Assembly: GCA_036426205.1 (NCBI GenBank)
Contig: CM071570.1
Span: 145,803,095 to 145,867,094 of the forward strand
Length of the DNA: 64,000 bases
Source of the DNA: Ascaphus truei
Taxonomy: Eukaryota > Chordata > Amphibia > Anura > Ascaphidae
Reading direction: 5' to 3'
Shown: positions 11,641-22,733 of the stretch, piece by piece
Position numbering within the stretch: the stretch's first letter is position 1
Layout of the letters: each line of letters begins with the position of its first letter
Notes under the pieces: model-generated
The model's database searches: none
Told to the model about the DNA's origin: nothing
What the model saw: only the letters and a program-made list of their open reading frames with translations
Made by a program: the position numbers and the translations under genes

Positions 11641-13531
11641 AGAGCGTTGACATTTGAATTTTGGCGATTGAAAAGGATGTTGACCAAGATCATAATTGGC
11701 CGATCCTACTGTAGGTCATAAACAGTCTGAACCTCCCAGACTATATTTTCAGTCATTGTAGTTGTAAGGGGCTGCCTTAAATATAGTGTAACTTTATTGT
11801 ACAGAAAGGGGTTACAGTATGTAGTTTACAGAAAAAAGCAATGTCACATGTCTAGGACCTAAATCCATATATTATGCTGCATCATCTGTTTGGTGATTAG
11901 TTAAGGAATAGAGACACTGCAATATTGTTGTTTCTTAGACAAAATAGCTCTTCCAGAAAACACAATTACTGTAAGTCGCTGTGCGCAACCTTAGAGCTTG
12001 GCCGTAAACAGGAGACACAAAAACATATACTGTATGGGAACAAAGATGCCTAGAAAGCGGCCTGTGTCAATAGTTTGTACCAGTAGCTACACGTAACAAA
12101 AAGCAGAAGCTAACCTGGAACCCTGGCGGCAGCACTGCATAAAACCAAAGGACCACCGCGTGTCTCAACTTCAAAGCAAGTGAAACTTTTCTATCTAAAT
12201 CACAGAAATATTAGTAGCCAGCACAAGAAAACAAGCACAAAATGCAGATGGGGGGAGGGGGGAGGGGGGCGGGGGGGCAGGGGGGTGGTTTATCAAGGGT
12301 TAACCAGGAACCTCACAACAAAAATTCTGGTGTAGAGTGAACCAGGTCTGGTGGGTGTAAAAATAGCAGACCTATCTGGTAATTGTTGGGCGAGTGTGGG
12401 TCACATATACTACCTAACCCATTTCTGGCATATACCCACGGTTCAGAAAAGCAGTTGTTATACATACAGAAAAGCCAGGCGCCAGAAAAAAAAACAATAG
12501 CCACTGCAGTGCAGAATTAGGGAGGACAAAACCTCAGCCACAGGTGGGTTGGTCTCTTGAGGACATTGCGCATTTCTTTCTGTTTCAATGCAGAAGGCTA
12601 TTGAACAGCTGCAGGCTGTGCTGATTTTCCATCTCTTTAAGGTCATGCTCACATCGGAGGCTGTACTGCAGATGGAAAGTATGACAGCCAGCTCCGGTCC
12701 TGACCATAGAGCCCACGGGAGAGAGACTCTGGGAGAGACTGAAGGGGCAGAGCAGAAGGAATGGTTACAAATAAAAAGGAATAGGGGGAATAGCAAGTTG
12801 ACTTTGTCACTATGTCTGTATAAAGTATTCACATTTAAAACTATTTGCCACATATTTTTTGTTTGTCATACGATTTGCTCTACAACAACGAATTTTTCTT
12901 TACTTGCCTTTTTATTGCAGAACGCTAAGAGGGGGGAAAAAAATCCATCACTCCTTCTACAGATTTGAGAAAAAAATACTTGAGGTAATTGGAAAACAGT
13001 GGATCATAGGTGACAGCCCTGTGCCTGAGCATTCAGTGCACTTTACGAGGTAGCATCATTTATAGCCTCAGAAAAGATACACTTTCTGCCAACAGCAATT
13101 TGAAGACAAAAATGTTCAATATTGGGTATTACAACTAGTAAATTTACGAAAAGGTGAACCTGAAAATGAAAGGTTTAAAAGAAAGGCATTTTTCGCTTTA
13201 ACCTGCTATATCTTTCTGCTGACATCAATCATCTGTTCTAAATGACAGATATCTCATCTTACACACTTCACACTGTCCACTTCTAGAAGTTTTAGTGGAA
13301 CTTGAGCTATTGCCCATCCCAAGTACAAGAACTATTAAAAAAAAAAAAAAAGATAACATAATACACTCGCACAAAGGGTTTTGAAAATAGATGGGCATCC
13401 CTCACAATTTTACTTCTTCAAACAGCTAGAATACCCAGTGACAATATTTACATAGGCAGAGCTTTAAAGTGTACAGTATAGAACATTAAGTCATATACTG
13501 TAGCTATATACAGCAGTACACATTTGCACAT
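11641..13531. other. AT-rich non-coding sequence with a G-rich tract
   Basis: Mostly featureless. A G-rich run at 12250-12287 (groups of G separated by single A or C) could form a quadruplex on the plus strand. Frames near 12458-12968 on both strands show no conserved protein content. Confidence 0.45.
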
Positions 13532-14900
13532 ACATATACAAAAAGCTAAATCCCCGGCGCTAGTGAGCTAAAGTCCACAGTACCATGATCCAATAGACAG
13601 TCCTTGATGGAAAAGGCAGTCCTGGCAATGGGTGGGTTAACCAATACAGTTCTGAATAGCTAGGATGATCTTCAGAATGTGATCCAGATGGTCTCTGTAA
13701 TGAAACAAAGACACACCAATTACGCAGTATATAGAGAACAACCGCCCTAACTAAGATGGGAAAACCCAAACTTACAAGAAAGATTCTTGTTTGTTCAAGG
13801 GAGAGAATCTGTGCTGCGCTGCGTGTCCACCTCGATATCCACGAACCCCACGTGGTTTGAATGGGGTGATTTCCCTTGTACTTGATGGCGCCCTCACGGA
13901 TCCAGCATAAGCCGCCGCAACAAGCGTGCAGAGAAATAAAGCACAGCCTAGTGTAATACGTAAGTACAAGTTATTACATTAAAAACAAACATACTACCAA
14001 CACTTACAATTTGTATTGGTAGAAGGTACAGCCAACGGATGCCGTCCGCAGCCTGCTTCCACTCCGGCTAGACGAGGGACCCACACAGTCGTGCACAACT
14101 CGCCGATTGATGACGTCAGCAGAGCGAGTTACTCTCGAGCGCCGGATGGGCTCAGCAGTGGATAGGCACACACGTGGTATACTCAGCTCCTCCTCCCTAC
14201 GCGTTTCATGACATTATGTCACTTCCTCAGAGGAGGAGGGGCTGAGTATCCCACGTGTGTGCCTATCCACTGCTGAGCCCATCCGGCGCTCGAGAGTGAC
14301 CCGCTCTGCTGATGTCATCAATCGGCGAGTTGTGCACGACTGTGTGGGTCCCTCGTCAAGCAGGAGTGGAAGCAGGCTGCGGACGGCATCCGTTGGCTGT
14401 ACCTTCTACCAATACAAATTGTAAGTGTTGGTAGTATGTTTGTTTTTAATGTAATAAAGTGTAATTACGTATTACACTAGGCTGTGTTTTATTTCTCTGC
14501 ACGCTTGTTGCGGCGGCTTATGCTGGATCCCTGAGGGCGCCATCAAGTACAAGGGAAATCACCCCGTTCAAACCACGTGGGGTTCGTGGATATCGAGGTG
14601 GACACGCAGCGCAGCACAGATTCTCTCCCTTGAACAAACAAGAATCTATCTTGTAAGTTTAGGTTTTCCCATCTTAGTTAGGGCAGTGGTTCTCTATATA
14701 CTGCACAATTGGTGTGTCTTTGTTGTTTCATTACAGAGACCATCTGGATCACATTCTGAAGATCATCCAAGCTATTCAGAACTGTATTGGTTAACCCACC
14801 CATTGCCAGGACTGCCTTTTCCATCAAGGACTGTCTATTGGATCATGGTACTATGGACTTTAACTCACTAGCGCCGGGGATTTAGCTTTTGTATATGTAT
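13532..14900. repeat. 1.37-kb near-perfect inverted repeat (foldback element)
   Basis: Arms of about 650 bp (13532-14195 and 14232-14900) are inverted copies. Outer ends read 'gctaaatccccggcgctag' and its complement; shared inner blocks include 'ttaaccaatacagttctga' and 'gtgtgcacgactgtgtggg' in opposite orientations. Arms differ by scattered substitutions and small indels. The roughly 36-bp apex is a hammerhead-like fold on the minus strand. No transposase is encoded. Confidence 0.9.
14182..14246 (-). ncRNA. Hammerhead ribozyme motif at the apex of a foldback
   Basis: Minus strand: a stem I of nine pairs (CCTCCTCCT with GGGAGGAGG, one G-U) continues, after one mismatch, into six more pairs. 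The core is CTGAGGA (matches CUGANGA), one A, stem II GTGACA-TAA-TGTCAT, GAAA, then CGCG, T and A before the 3' strand of stem I. All universally conserved core bases are present. Stem III consists only of the ACGCGT palindrome, suggesting trans-pairing of two molecules. Stem I is continuous with the arms of the 1.37-kb inverted repeat. Confidence 0.65.
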
Positions 14901-15846
14901 ATGTTTTGTTAGATTTGGAACCGTCTATTGTTTGCTGTCCCCTTGGCAGCTGTTTTTCACCGTTTGTTACACTACGCACATTTTGTTTAGTGTTGAATAT
15001 CACATCACATTCGCCAATTGGATCAAGCGCTGATAGAGAGCGTTATTAGTTAGTTTGTACACATTTGCACAAGTTGCATCTTTTTCTTCTAAAATATAGT
15101 ACCTTTCACTGCAAGAAAACGCAGAGCATACAAAGTTCGCTCCCTGGACATTTGCAAGTTGCTCTGAGATGTATAGCAGTGCTATACGGACTGCATATGG
15201 CCAGCAAATACCATTATTTGTGGCCTGCACTGCTGAGGCACGTAGTATTCTGGTGACAGAACTCGCTTAGCAATCACTAAACGGCACAGAGATGCGCGTG
15301 TGTGCACGTCTATACATGCAACGCGCTATGCAGGCTGTTCTGGGTGATGGCGGGATAAATGTAATCATCTTGAGATAGCACGAGCTGCAGAGCACACACA
15401 AAGGTCACGGAGGGTGTGGTGCAGGAGTCAGCCTGTCTGTGTGAGTGAAAGAAACAAATGGAATCTGAACATATTTTGGCTGTACAAATGCAGTTTCATG
15501 AAAATAATTGTTATCGTGGTTAATATGCAAGGACATAGAACACCTAATGAAATGTTTTCAATAAAGCCACAAGAAAAATGTGCCTGCTGACCACATAATT
15601 CCATTAGTTCACTGTAATTATCAGTCTTATACTGTATGTTGGCTTCTGGGTATCACTTAATGGGGGATTCCAACACCAAGTACTGTATATAGAGCTGCAG
15701 CATACAGGTATGCATAGAAAATAGCACTGTTCAGGTCTGGGGGTCTCCTAGTTCCAATAATAAAAAGAGGTGCTCGATAAGTGAGATTCCTGGTTTAATG
15801 GCATCAGTTCCTTTTAAAATCCTCTAATTTCTCACAATCTAAATTG
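14901..15846. other. Non-coding sequence, nothing recognised
   Basis: AT-rich DNA without a supported gene or repeat boundary. Confidence 0.45.
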
Positions 15847-15960
15847 ACACACACACACACACACACACAACACCACACACACACACACACACACACACCC
15901 ACACACACACACACACACACACAACAACACACACACCACACACAACACACACACACAACA
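15847..15960. repeat. (CA)n microsatellite
   Basis: CA dinucleotide tract with a few single-base interruptions. The minus-strand frames rich in Cys and Val are repeat artefacts. Confidence 0.95.
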
Positions 15961-16353
15961 AAGAGATGAGCATTCCTGACCTGCCAAGTTATTTTTTTGC
16001 TTGCATTGCCTAAAAGTGAGCATACACATATAGTCAAAGACTACAACCACCTCAAAGTATTTTTAATCTGTAACTGCCACTTCTAATTTTTATTTTAGAA
16101 ACATGCCTACAGCAGGAGAGTGAAATTTTTGGTGTGCACCCCTGCGGGGACCCTTACTTGGACCCACGTCAAATACATGGCAGTGTCATTTGACGCGCGT
16201 TGTCATGGCACACTCTCCGAAGACCCAGCTGGCCGCAGGTAAGGGACATAGGGATCACGCCTCCCCAGGCATGTAACTTAAATGCCTTGGGGAAGGGGCT
16301 GGGCCTCTGTAACCGCTGCCCCCCCCCCCAGTTTCGCAACCGTTGGCCTACAG

Positions 16354-16894
16354 CAGGGGTGGAACGGTCAGGCCCGACGGGGTTTAAAGCCCCCGAATCA
16401 TTTGGTCTGGCCCTGCTAAGGCAACTGCTATAACCTGGGGTCCACGCTAACTTTTTTCAAAATGGCCGCCGCGCGACCGATCGGGAGGTGGTGGTGTGAG
16501 GCGTCGGAAGCCCTGAGCCCCGATTGCCTTGTCACTTGAAAAAGACCGTTGGTCGAAACGTCGTGTGGCACAATAAATTCATTTTTGAATCGTGTAGCGG
16601 GATGCTCTCCTGTTTTCCTTGTCGTAGCAATACACCATCCCCCGCAGCCACTGTACTAGCCCAGCAGTCACCGTACTTCCCCCCCGCCCTTGCCAGCAGT
16701 TCCCCCCGCACTTACCCAAGCTGCCACCCTACACGACCCCCCCCCCCAGCAGCAGAAGCACTACCAGAGGTAGGGGGGGGGGGATCTGTTGCCTGCATGC
16801 CTGCCTGTGTGCATGTCTGTGTCGTATGGCCGTGGAAGATGTTATATATAAATATCAAAATGGCCCTTGGCAGAAAAAAGGTTCCCCACCCCTG
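16354..16894. mobile_element. hAT-like MITE (tentative)
   Basis: Left end CAGGGGTGGAAC and right end GTTCCCCACCCCTG form a short terminal inverted repeat of the hAT 'CAGGGGTG' type. Flanks 'gcctacag' and 'gctacagt' are similar but not a clean 8-bp duplication, so the boundary is uncertain. The interior holds a hammerhead-like motif at 16531-16571 and a poly-C/poly-G rich section, and may be composite. Confidence 0.5.
16531..16571 (+). ncRNA. Hammerhead-like motif, UUGANAA variant
   Basis: CAC, TTGAAAA, A, stem II GACC-GTT-GGTC, GAAA, CG, TC, then GTG closing a short stem I. As in the 8-kb pair, positions 3 and 8 are U and A. The stem III element is ACGT. Sequence continues 'gcacaataaattcattttt'. 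Confidence 0.4.
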
Positions 16895-16989
16895 GCTACA
16901 GTATGCTCCAACTAAGATGTATTCTAAGATTCGAATAACAAACAACCCAATAACTAACAGTCAAAAGATTAAATCTGGGAAATCAATCA

Positions 16990-18080
16990 TTTTAAAATAA
17001 CAACCTATATCTTTTGTAAATGTACAGAGCTCCCCTCCTTACCTCCGGTGAGGGAAGCTGCTGCTTTGAGCCGCCGAGCTCCAGACCTGGACCCCGCAGG
17101 TTGCGGAGCCACGCGGTCGGGAGCGCTCTGCTGGTGCAGGTGGCGGCCATCGGAAGTGGGGCACCGCAATGCAGGAGTCGCGCAGTGCAGAGCTGAACTG
17201 AAAGTGTGGTGGCCATTAGAGGAGGCTCTGGCGGGATTCAGGTCCCAGGTCCTCCAGGAGAAGGAACCACGTGGCCAGCCTATAGGGCTGAATATAGCAG
17301 GAGATGGAAAGGAAGAGGTTTGGTGCGAAGAGCGTGCATCCCAGTCGGAGCAGAGGAGGCAGTAGAGTAGGTATTGCCAGGGAGGCAAGCTTCCCTGGAC
17401 AGGTCCGAGCCCTTCTTACTGTAGTTTGTGAATACTACGGGAAGGCCCCACGATAGGACGTTCCCCTTAGCGCACAACAGTACTTATACACCGAGGATGA
17501 CGGACGCCACATATGACTTCTGGCCTGCAGTTTGGGAACAACAGGCCAACCCATAGACTTTAACGGGATACACTCCAGCTGGAGCTCCCCCATGAGGGGA
17601 TCACCACCATAGGACGAGAGAGGGTTTGAGGACCCAGCGTCGTGGGATCACGTTGCGGCCCTGCTAATCCCAGATCCCTATCATACCCTTGTCGTAGCCA
17701 GGAAGGTACCTACCATGCACCATCACAACCAAGGGGGGGGTAGCGCTACCTCAAATTTAGGGGCGTGGGTGCTCTGCGGTTATCGGGTTACAGGTGCCCA
17801 GCGCACCCCCGACTTGGGGGACTAACTCTGGTGTTGGGTAGGTTGTGTAAGTATTGCATTTGGCAGTGTTATCATTATAGTGAGTGTATTAGTAAACCAA
17901 CTGGTTATATAACGGTGTGTATTTTCCTGCTGTAATTGGTTCCTGTGAGGGTATCCCGCTACGCTGGATCCCTATCAAGATGGAGGCGCTGCACCGAGAA
18001 GGTGAGCTCACTCCAGGCTCCCAGTGGTGGAGGATTAGGCCTCCTTTGAGCCAAACAGGAATACGGCGCGTAGATCCCTT
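16990..18080. repeat. Unclassified GC-richer repeat
   Basis: A block of higher G+C with sharp composition edges, carrying text such as 'gagctcccctccttacctcc' and 'gtatcccgctacgctggatc'. It looks like an LTR or retroelement untranslated region, but no matching second LTR, PBS or pol frame was found here. Frames up to 127 codons show no domains. Confidence 0.4.
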
Positions 18081-19129
18081 ATCATAGGAAGAGGGCTACA
18101 TATATGGTTGGGGCAAATGTACGAGGGATTTGATTTCCTCAATTACTCACTTGTGTGTTGTGCCAAGACCTTCCCCGCAAATGGGCCACACCTCTAACCC
18201 ACCTCCCCCCTCTGTCCTTACTGCCCATTGGCAAGGACAGAGAGAGAATCCCAATTGCACAGAAGAAAAAAAAAAAAAGCTTCTTAATACGAATAGCCAA
18301 AACAGCAAGATTTTTGCTATGTGGCATAATTACGTTTGTTTACAAGGACATTACCACTGCTTGCTGTTTACCTTTTTATGTGGTTTGCCCTTTAACTACA
18401 GCATCATCCAACAAAATGCATCTAATTGTCTGATGCTGTTGGTCCATGAGACTATCAATTAGTATGCATTACTTAAAGAACATGCATATATACATGTTTC
18501 AATTAGACATCAAAAAAACAGATAAGAAAGCAGTTATATTTATCTTTCAAAATAACAGATAAGTGCCTTCAGCAAGTATATTCCTCCATTGTCATGCAAC
18601 ATATATAGATTAAAGCTAAAGATGTTTAACGTCTCAAAATGATAACATCCCCTCGTACACGATATAATGGAACAATTCAGCGCGCAGAGCTTCAAAATCT
18701 GCTGAGGATAACTGCATCATGCAATGTAAATGAAAAGATGTTCACAAGGGCAAAATATCAAAACACATTCTGAAAAGATATTCTTTAGGCTGGGAGAAGA
18801 AAGTGCACAAAATTAATTGGATAGACGAATATGAGTAGGTGCTAGCTAGGTTTTATGAATGCACTTTAAGAACAGTGTGAAATCTGAATTGGTATCTGCG
18901 TCATTCGTACCATGGAAACCAATATACTACAAAGATGGAAGTTTAATAGCAGGAGCAATGCTCTGTTCTGGTACAGAAGTTGGTATTTAATACGTCTTGT
19001 GTCATTAACAGGGCACAGAATGGCACGTGGGGTAAGGCATCCAAAAAAATAATTGAATCTGTAATATAAACCCAAAATGAGATATTATTGGAGTTGTCAA
19101 AAAAAATATAATAATAAATTTCTCTCACC
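18081..19129. other. AT-rich non-coding sequence
   Basis: Nothing recognised beyond an A-run at 18265-18278. Confidence 0.45.
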
Positions 19130-20620
19130 CCGTGTGTTGTCGGGTCATAGTCTCTCTCGGTATGTAGATCTTCTCTGGGTTTGGCTATCTCATCTCTAAA
19201 CAGTTTCTACTAAAGTATCTAAAAACGACGGTGTGTAAGTGGGATAGATCGATATAACAAAGTATCGAAGATAGAAAACAAGTGATATATATAATAGATT
19301 ATAAAAAAGTAGATAGCGAGCTATAAAAAGTATCTCCTCTCTCTCGAACACGCCTCTACTTCTATAGCTAACACACTGACTATCTATCTATAGCAACCAA
19401 AGTCAGTTCTTTTTTATAGCTATATATAAACCAAGTTCTCTAATATCGCTCAACACGTATCTCTATCTCTATCTCAACCCCACGTCTCTCTTCACCCATC
19501 TGCTAATCAAAACGTATTCTTAGCTCTATCTCAAACCACGTTCCCTCACAAATCTATACTAAACACGTCTATCCTAGCATATAACCAGTGTGCTATATAA
19601 ACCGTATATATCTCAACCCAACTATATATATATCAACAATATCCTATATATAACAAAAAGTATTACTCTATCTATATCTAAACACGGTTCGCTATCTATC
19701 TAAAAATGGGCTACATCAATAACCCACCGTAGCTCTCTATCTAAACACGGGCCCGTTCACTACAACGTTATCTATTCTCTCTCCATTATTCACCCCGTCT
19801 CCCTCACCCCGTCTCTCTCTTCCAACCCCCGTATCCCTCACCACGTCCTTCTCTCGCTCTATCACCCCCGTTCCTCCCTCATCACCCGTCGCGCTCTCTC
19901 TCTCACCCCGTATCTCACACCATGTCTCCTCTCCTCTCACACAGCCTTTCCATCTACTGTGAAAAAATTTGGAGGAGCAGATAGAAAAAAAGTGAGAGAG
20001 CAGAGAGAAAAAACGGAGAGAGGAGACGAAAAAAAGGAGAGGAGGCGAAACAAGGAGAAGCAGCCTAGAGAGCGAGACCAGTCGGAGAGATTCACTAAAG
20101 GAGGAGGCGATATCTCACCAAGCTAGCGCTTCTCTCACCCAGGATCTCTCTCTCTAAAACGTCTCTTCTCTATCAAAAGGCTATCTCTCAGAACAAACAA
20201 ACAAGTTACTCCTCTCTCTCACCCAGTAGTCTACTAGCACCGTCTCTCTCTTCTCTAACAAGTCTCTATTCTCTCAACCCGTCTCCTCTCTCTAACACCG
20301 CTCTCTCTCTACTCCAACAGGGCACTCTCTAGATACTCACACCTGTCTTCACCAAACATATAACATCTGACCACACACAAACACACAAACACCACTCTCT
20401 CTGCACCCAACAACAAAACTTCACCCGCACACACTCTTCTATCTTCAACCCGCACACTCTCTCTCACCCGCACACACTCTCTCTCTCTCTCACCCGCACA
20501 CACTCTCTCTCACCCGCACCCACTCTCTCTCTCCCACCCACGCACTCTCTCTCTCATCCACGCACTCTCTCTCTCACCCACGCACGCTCTCTCTCTCTCT
20601 CTGCTTCGGCGAGTAGATTT
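19130..20620. repeat. Noisy pyrimidine-rich satellite
   Basis: About 1.5 kb dominated by CT runs around a unit such as 'ctctctcaccccgt' or 'ctctctcacccgcacacact', with irregular A insertions, and a purine-rich island at 19965-20075. Units near 20450-20600 are cleaner than those at 19200-19700. The irregularity could be true decay or uncorrected sequencing error. Confidence 0.8.
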
Positions 20621-20640
20621 TTGGGTGATTTGTCAAGTAC

Positions 20641-20712
20641 AATATATATATATATTATATATAATATATATATATATAATCCCGCCTTTTAAAATATATA
20701 TATATATATCTG
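20641..20712. repeat. (TA)n tract
   Basis: Two alternating TA runs interrupted by 'atcccgccttttaaa'. Confidence 0.9.
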
Positions 20713-20800
20713 AAGATCCCTAGAGATCCAATATAGTGGCACAGCACAAGAGATAATCACAAAAAGTGGGTTATTGGGTCCAAAATGCACACATATGCCC

Positions 20801-20836
20801 GACGTTTCGGTCCCCAGGGGGACCTTCTACAAATAT
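20801..20836 (-). ncRNA. Degenerate hammerhead-like motif
   Basis: Minus strand: TTGTAGA, A, stem II GGTCCCC-CT-GGGGACC, GAAA, CGTC. Stem II is strong and the GAAA is intact, but the first core strand departs from CUGANGA at positions 3 and 6 and stem I is weak. Probably a decayed member of the dispersed family. Confidence 0.3.
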
Positions 20837-20891
20837 ACTTATATCCAAACACACACACTTAAATATATAACGTTTAGAACTTCTAAGGATA

Positions 20892-21133
20892 GGGTGACCA
20901 TATTTGTCCCAGAAAAAAACAGGACAAATGTTGCACATGCCTTTACGGCAAATGGCGACTGCGCATACGCAATGGGTGCTTGCCAGACACTTATGCGCAC
21001 AAGCGGCCTGCAAATCGTCAATTGTACATGAACATTTGGCAACTGATTGCGAATGCGCAGCCAGCGCCGATAAAAACCAGGACAGTGGCCAGGAAAGTCG
21101 TGACCCAGGACAAACCGGGACATCTGGCCACCC
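20892..21133. mobile_element. TA-flanked MITE, 242 bp
   Basis: Ends read 'gggtgaccatatttgtccc' and, reversed, 'gggtggccagatgtcccgg', an imperfect TIR. TA is present immediately outside both ends (20890-20891 and 21134-21135). The TA duplication suggests a Tc1/mariner-type mobiliser. No transposase. Confidence 0.7.
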
Positions 21134-21137
21134 TACA

Positions 21138-21489
21138 GTACCGACACACTTTATTCGAGTGTGGTCGGTACCGCAAGCCGGGAAATCTCCCGGCTTGCTA
21201 GTGGCCGCCCCTCGGCGTGCCGCGCGTCTATTCACGCGTCTTCGGGAGCGTGCGCCCCCTGCACGCGCGTCCAGGGGCTCCCCGAGGGAGCCCTGGTGTC
21301 CCGCGATCGCGGGACGGCGGCAGGGGGTTCCGGGGGACCCGGCGGACCCGGCAGCGGTAGGGAGAGCGCCCCGATCGGAGGGCGCTCTTCCGCTGCTTCG
21401 GCGCGCGCCCGTCACTCTCGGGCGCGCGCCAGGCTACTGCTGCGGCAGAGAACGGGCAAATGCTCGAATAAACTCTGCCGCAGCAGTAG
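21138..21489. repeat. Tandem array of GC-rich hairpins
   Basis: About 350 bp of very CpG-rich sequence made of consecutive inverted repeats: 21138-21171 (13-bp stem with one bulge), 21173-21198 (11-bp stem, loop AATC), 'cgcgtctattcacgcg' near 21227, a GCGTGC/GCACGC stem near 21250, 21271-21296, the perfect palindrome GTCCCGCGATCGCGGGAC at 21298-21315, CCGGG/CCCGG near 21330, 21362-21390, 21401-21429 (11-bp stem) and 21434-21489 (17-bp perfect stem, 22-nt loop). Compensated palindromes and flanking AT-rich DNA show a bounded structured unit. No coding frame is convincing. It directly follows the TA-flanked MITE. Confidence 0.75.
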
Positions 21490-22568
21490 CTAAGGATCTC
21501 TAAAGTATAAACTGGAGTATTAAAGAAGAAGTATAAATAATTCTGTTACATTAAGCATTAACATGAAGAAATATTTCATAAGAATATCATTAACAGTTCT
21601 CTTGATATTTCTAAAAGAAGGCCCATGAAGGACAGCAAATAAATCTATCCACTCATTTCCTTTGCAACTTGTTATTGACAAACACTCTGTGCCAAAATAT
21701 GTATGAAAAATGTTTAAAGAATAAAAGGTAGTGTGACCGGCCATTCTAATATGAATGTAAAAATCCTCAACTCCCTACAGTGAGATAGATCATGAATATG
21801 GGTGTGCTGACCACCTATGCTGGAGATCCCAAACACAACTAGGATCTGTGAATAGAGGTGTTCCTCAAGTACTCGGCCCCTGCCTCAACCACTGGAAAGG
21901 TCACTCAAGGGATAAGACTCCACTTATTAATCCTCAAGCATCTTAAGGACTGTGCACCTGGAAAGCCAGACCCGGAACTGTACTGACCTGGTGAAGTTTG
22001 TGTTTGCATCCTGCGCAATATATTACCCTTTGGTTAAATTGGTCTCTGACTGAAATCTCTTCCCAAACCCTTCTTTAGTAGCTTGGTGGCTAGTCAACGC
22101 ATACCAGCAATCCTGACCATTACCAAAACCTGCCTTTGTTCACCAGACCAAGTAGTGATTGCAACCCAGTGCTCCTTAATAACCAAGACTAATACAGTAT
22201 CTATAAAATCTCTGCATTATTAATACACACTTTTGTTACACTTTCAACTTGTCATTTTCGAAACACATGCTTAGTGCACAAACATGCCTAGGAAATGGCT
22301 ATTTTAATCTTTTGCCAAGTTATCTTCTTGCCTAAGTAAAGTTAAAGAGAACTTGCCATCAGCATTATCGGACTTCCTGATGCTTAATACTTGAAATAGA
22401 GACATGGATACAAAATTGCATGTATCAGGAATGGTCTTGGTTTGCTATGGAGCATGTTTTTGGATAATACAGCCTTTAATCAATATCAATCCTCAAAATG
22501 TACTTGTTCTCACATAAGAGAATGCTACAAAGCACTGCACGACCCCCATATTGGAATTTGTGTCTTAC
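21490..22568. other. Presumed ASCC3 intron, downstream of the exon
   Basis: AT-rich, no further exon seen. By the exon's strand this is the intron that follows it. The assignment rests only on the exon call. Confidence 0.5.
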
Positions 22569-22733
22569 CTGCCGTAAGGTCCGTGCCACCAAACTTTCCA
22601 ATACTGGTCCTCTGTCTTCATGAAGCAGATGCACTTCGTCTAGAATCAGTAGCCTCACAAGCTGGGACAGGGCTACATCACCAACACTCTTTCTTGTCAC
22701 AACATCCCACTTCTCAGGAGTGGTCACAAGCAT
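22569..22733 (-). CDS. ASCC3: Internal coding exon of ASCC3 helicase (DEVH-box exon, N-terminal cassette)
   Basis: This 165-bp, phase-0 exon encodes 55 residues that match my recollection of ASCC3, the large Ski2-like 3'-5' DNA/RNA helicase of the activating signal cointegrator (ASCC) complex, which acts in alkylation repair and in splitting collided ribosomes. The translation contains [12 protein letters not shown] followed by [16 protein letters not shown], which is helicase motif II with the DEVH Walker-B box; the continuation [10 protein letters not shown] runs toward motif III in the next exon. In minus orientation a pyrimidine-rich tract ending in cag lies directly before the first codon (ATG here is an internal Met, not a start), and CAG|gtaaga forms a strong donor after the last codon. 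The frame is open with no lesion, so the exon looks functional. DEVH rather than DEIH favours the first of the two helicase cassettes. SNRNP200 is the nearest alternative but differs in this segment. No other ASCC3 exon was recognised within the window, which implies long introns on both sides. Confidence 0.94.

Noticed and set aside
20771..21503. Frames of 199-214 codons on both strands
   Set aside because: They cross a MITE and a GC-rich hairpin array; the protein text has no conserved domain.
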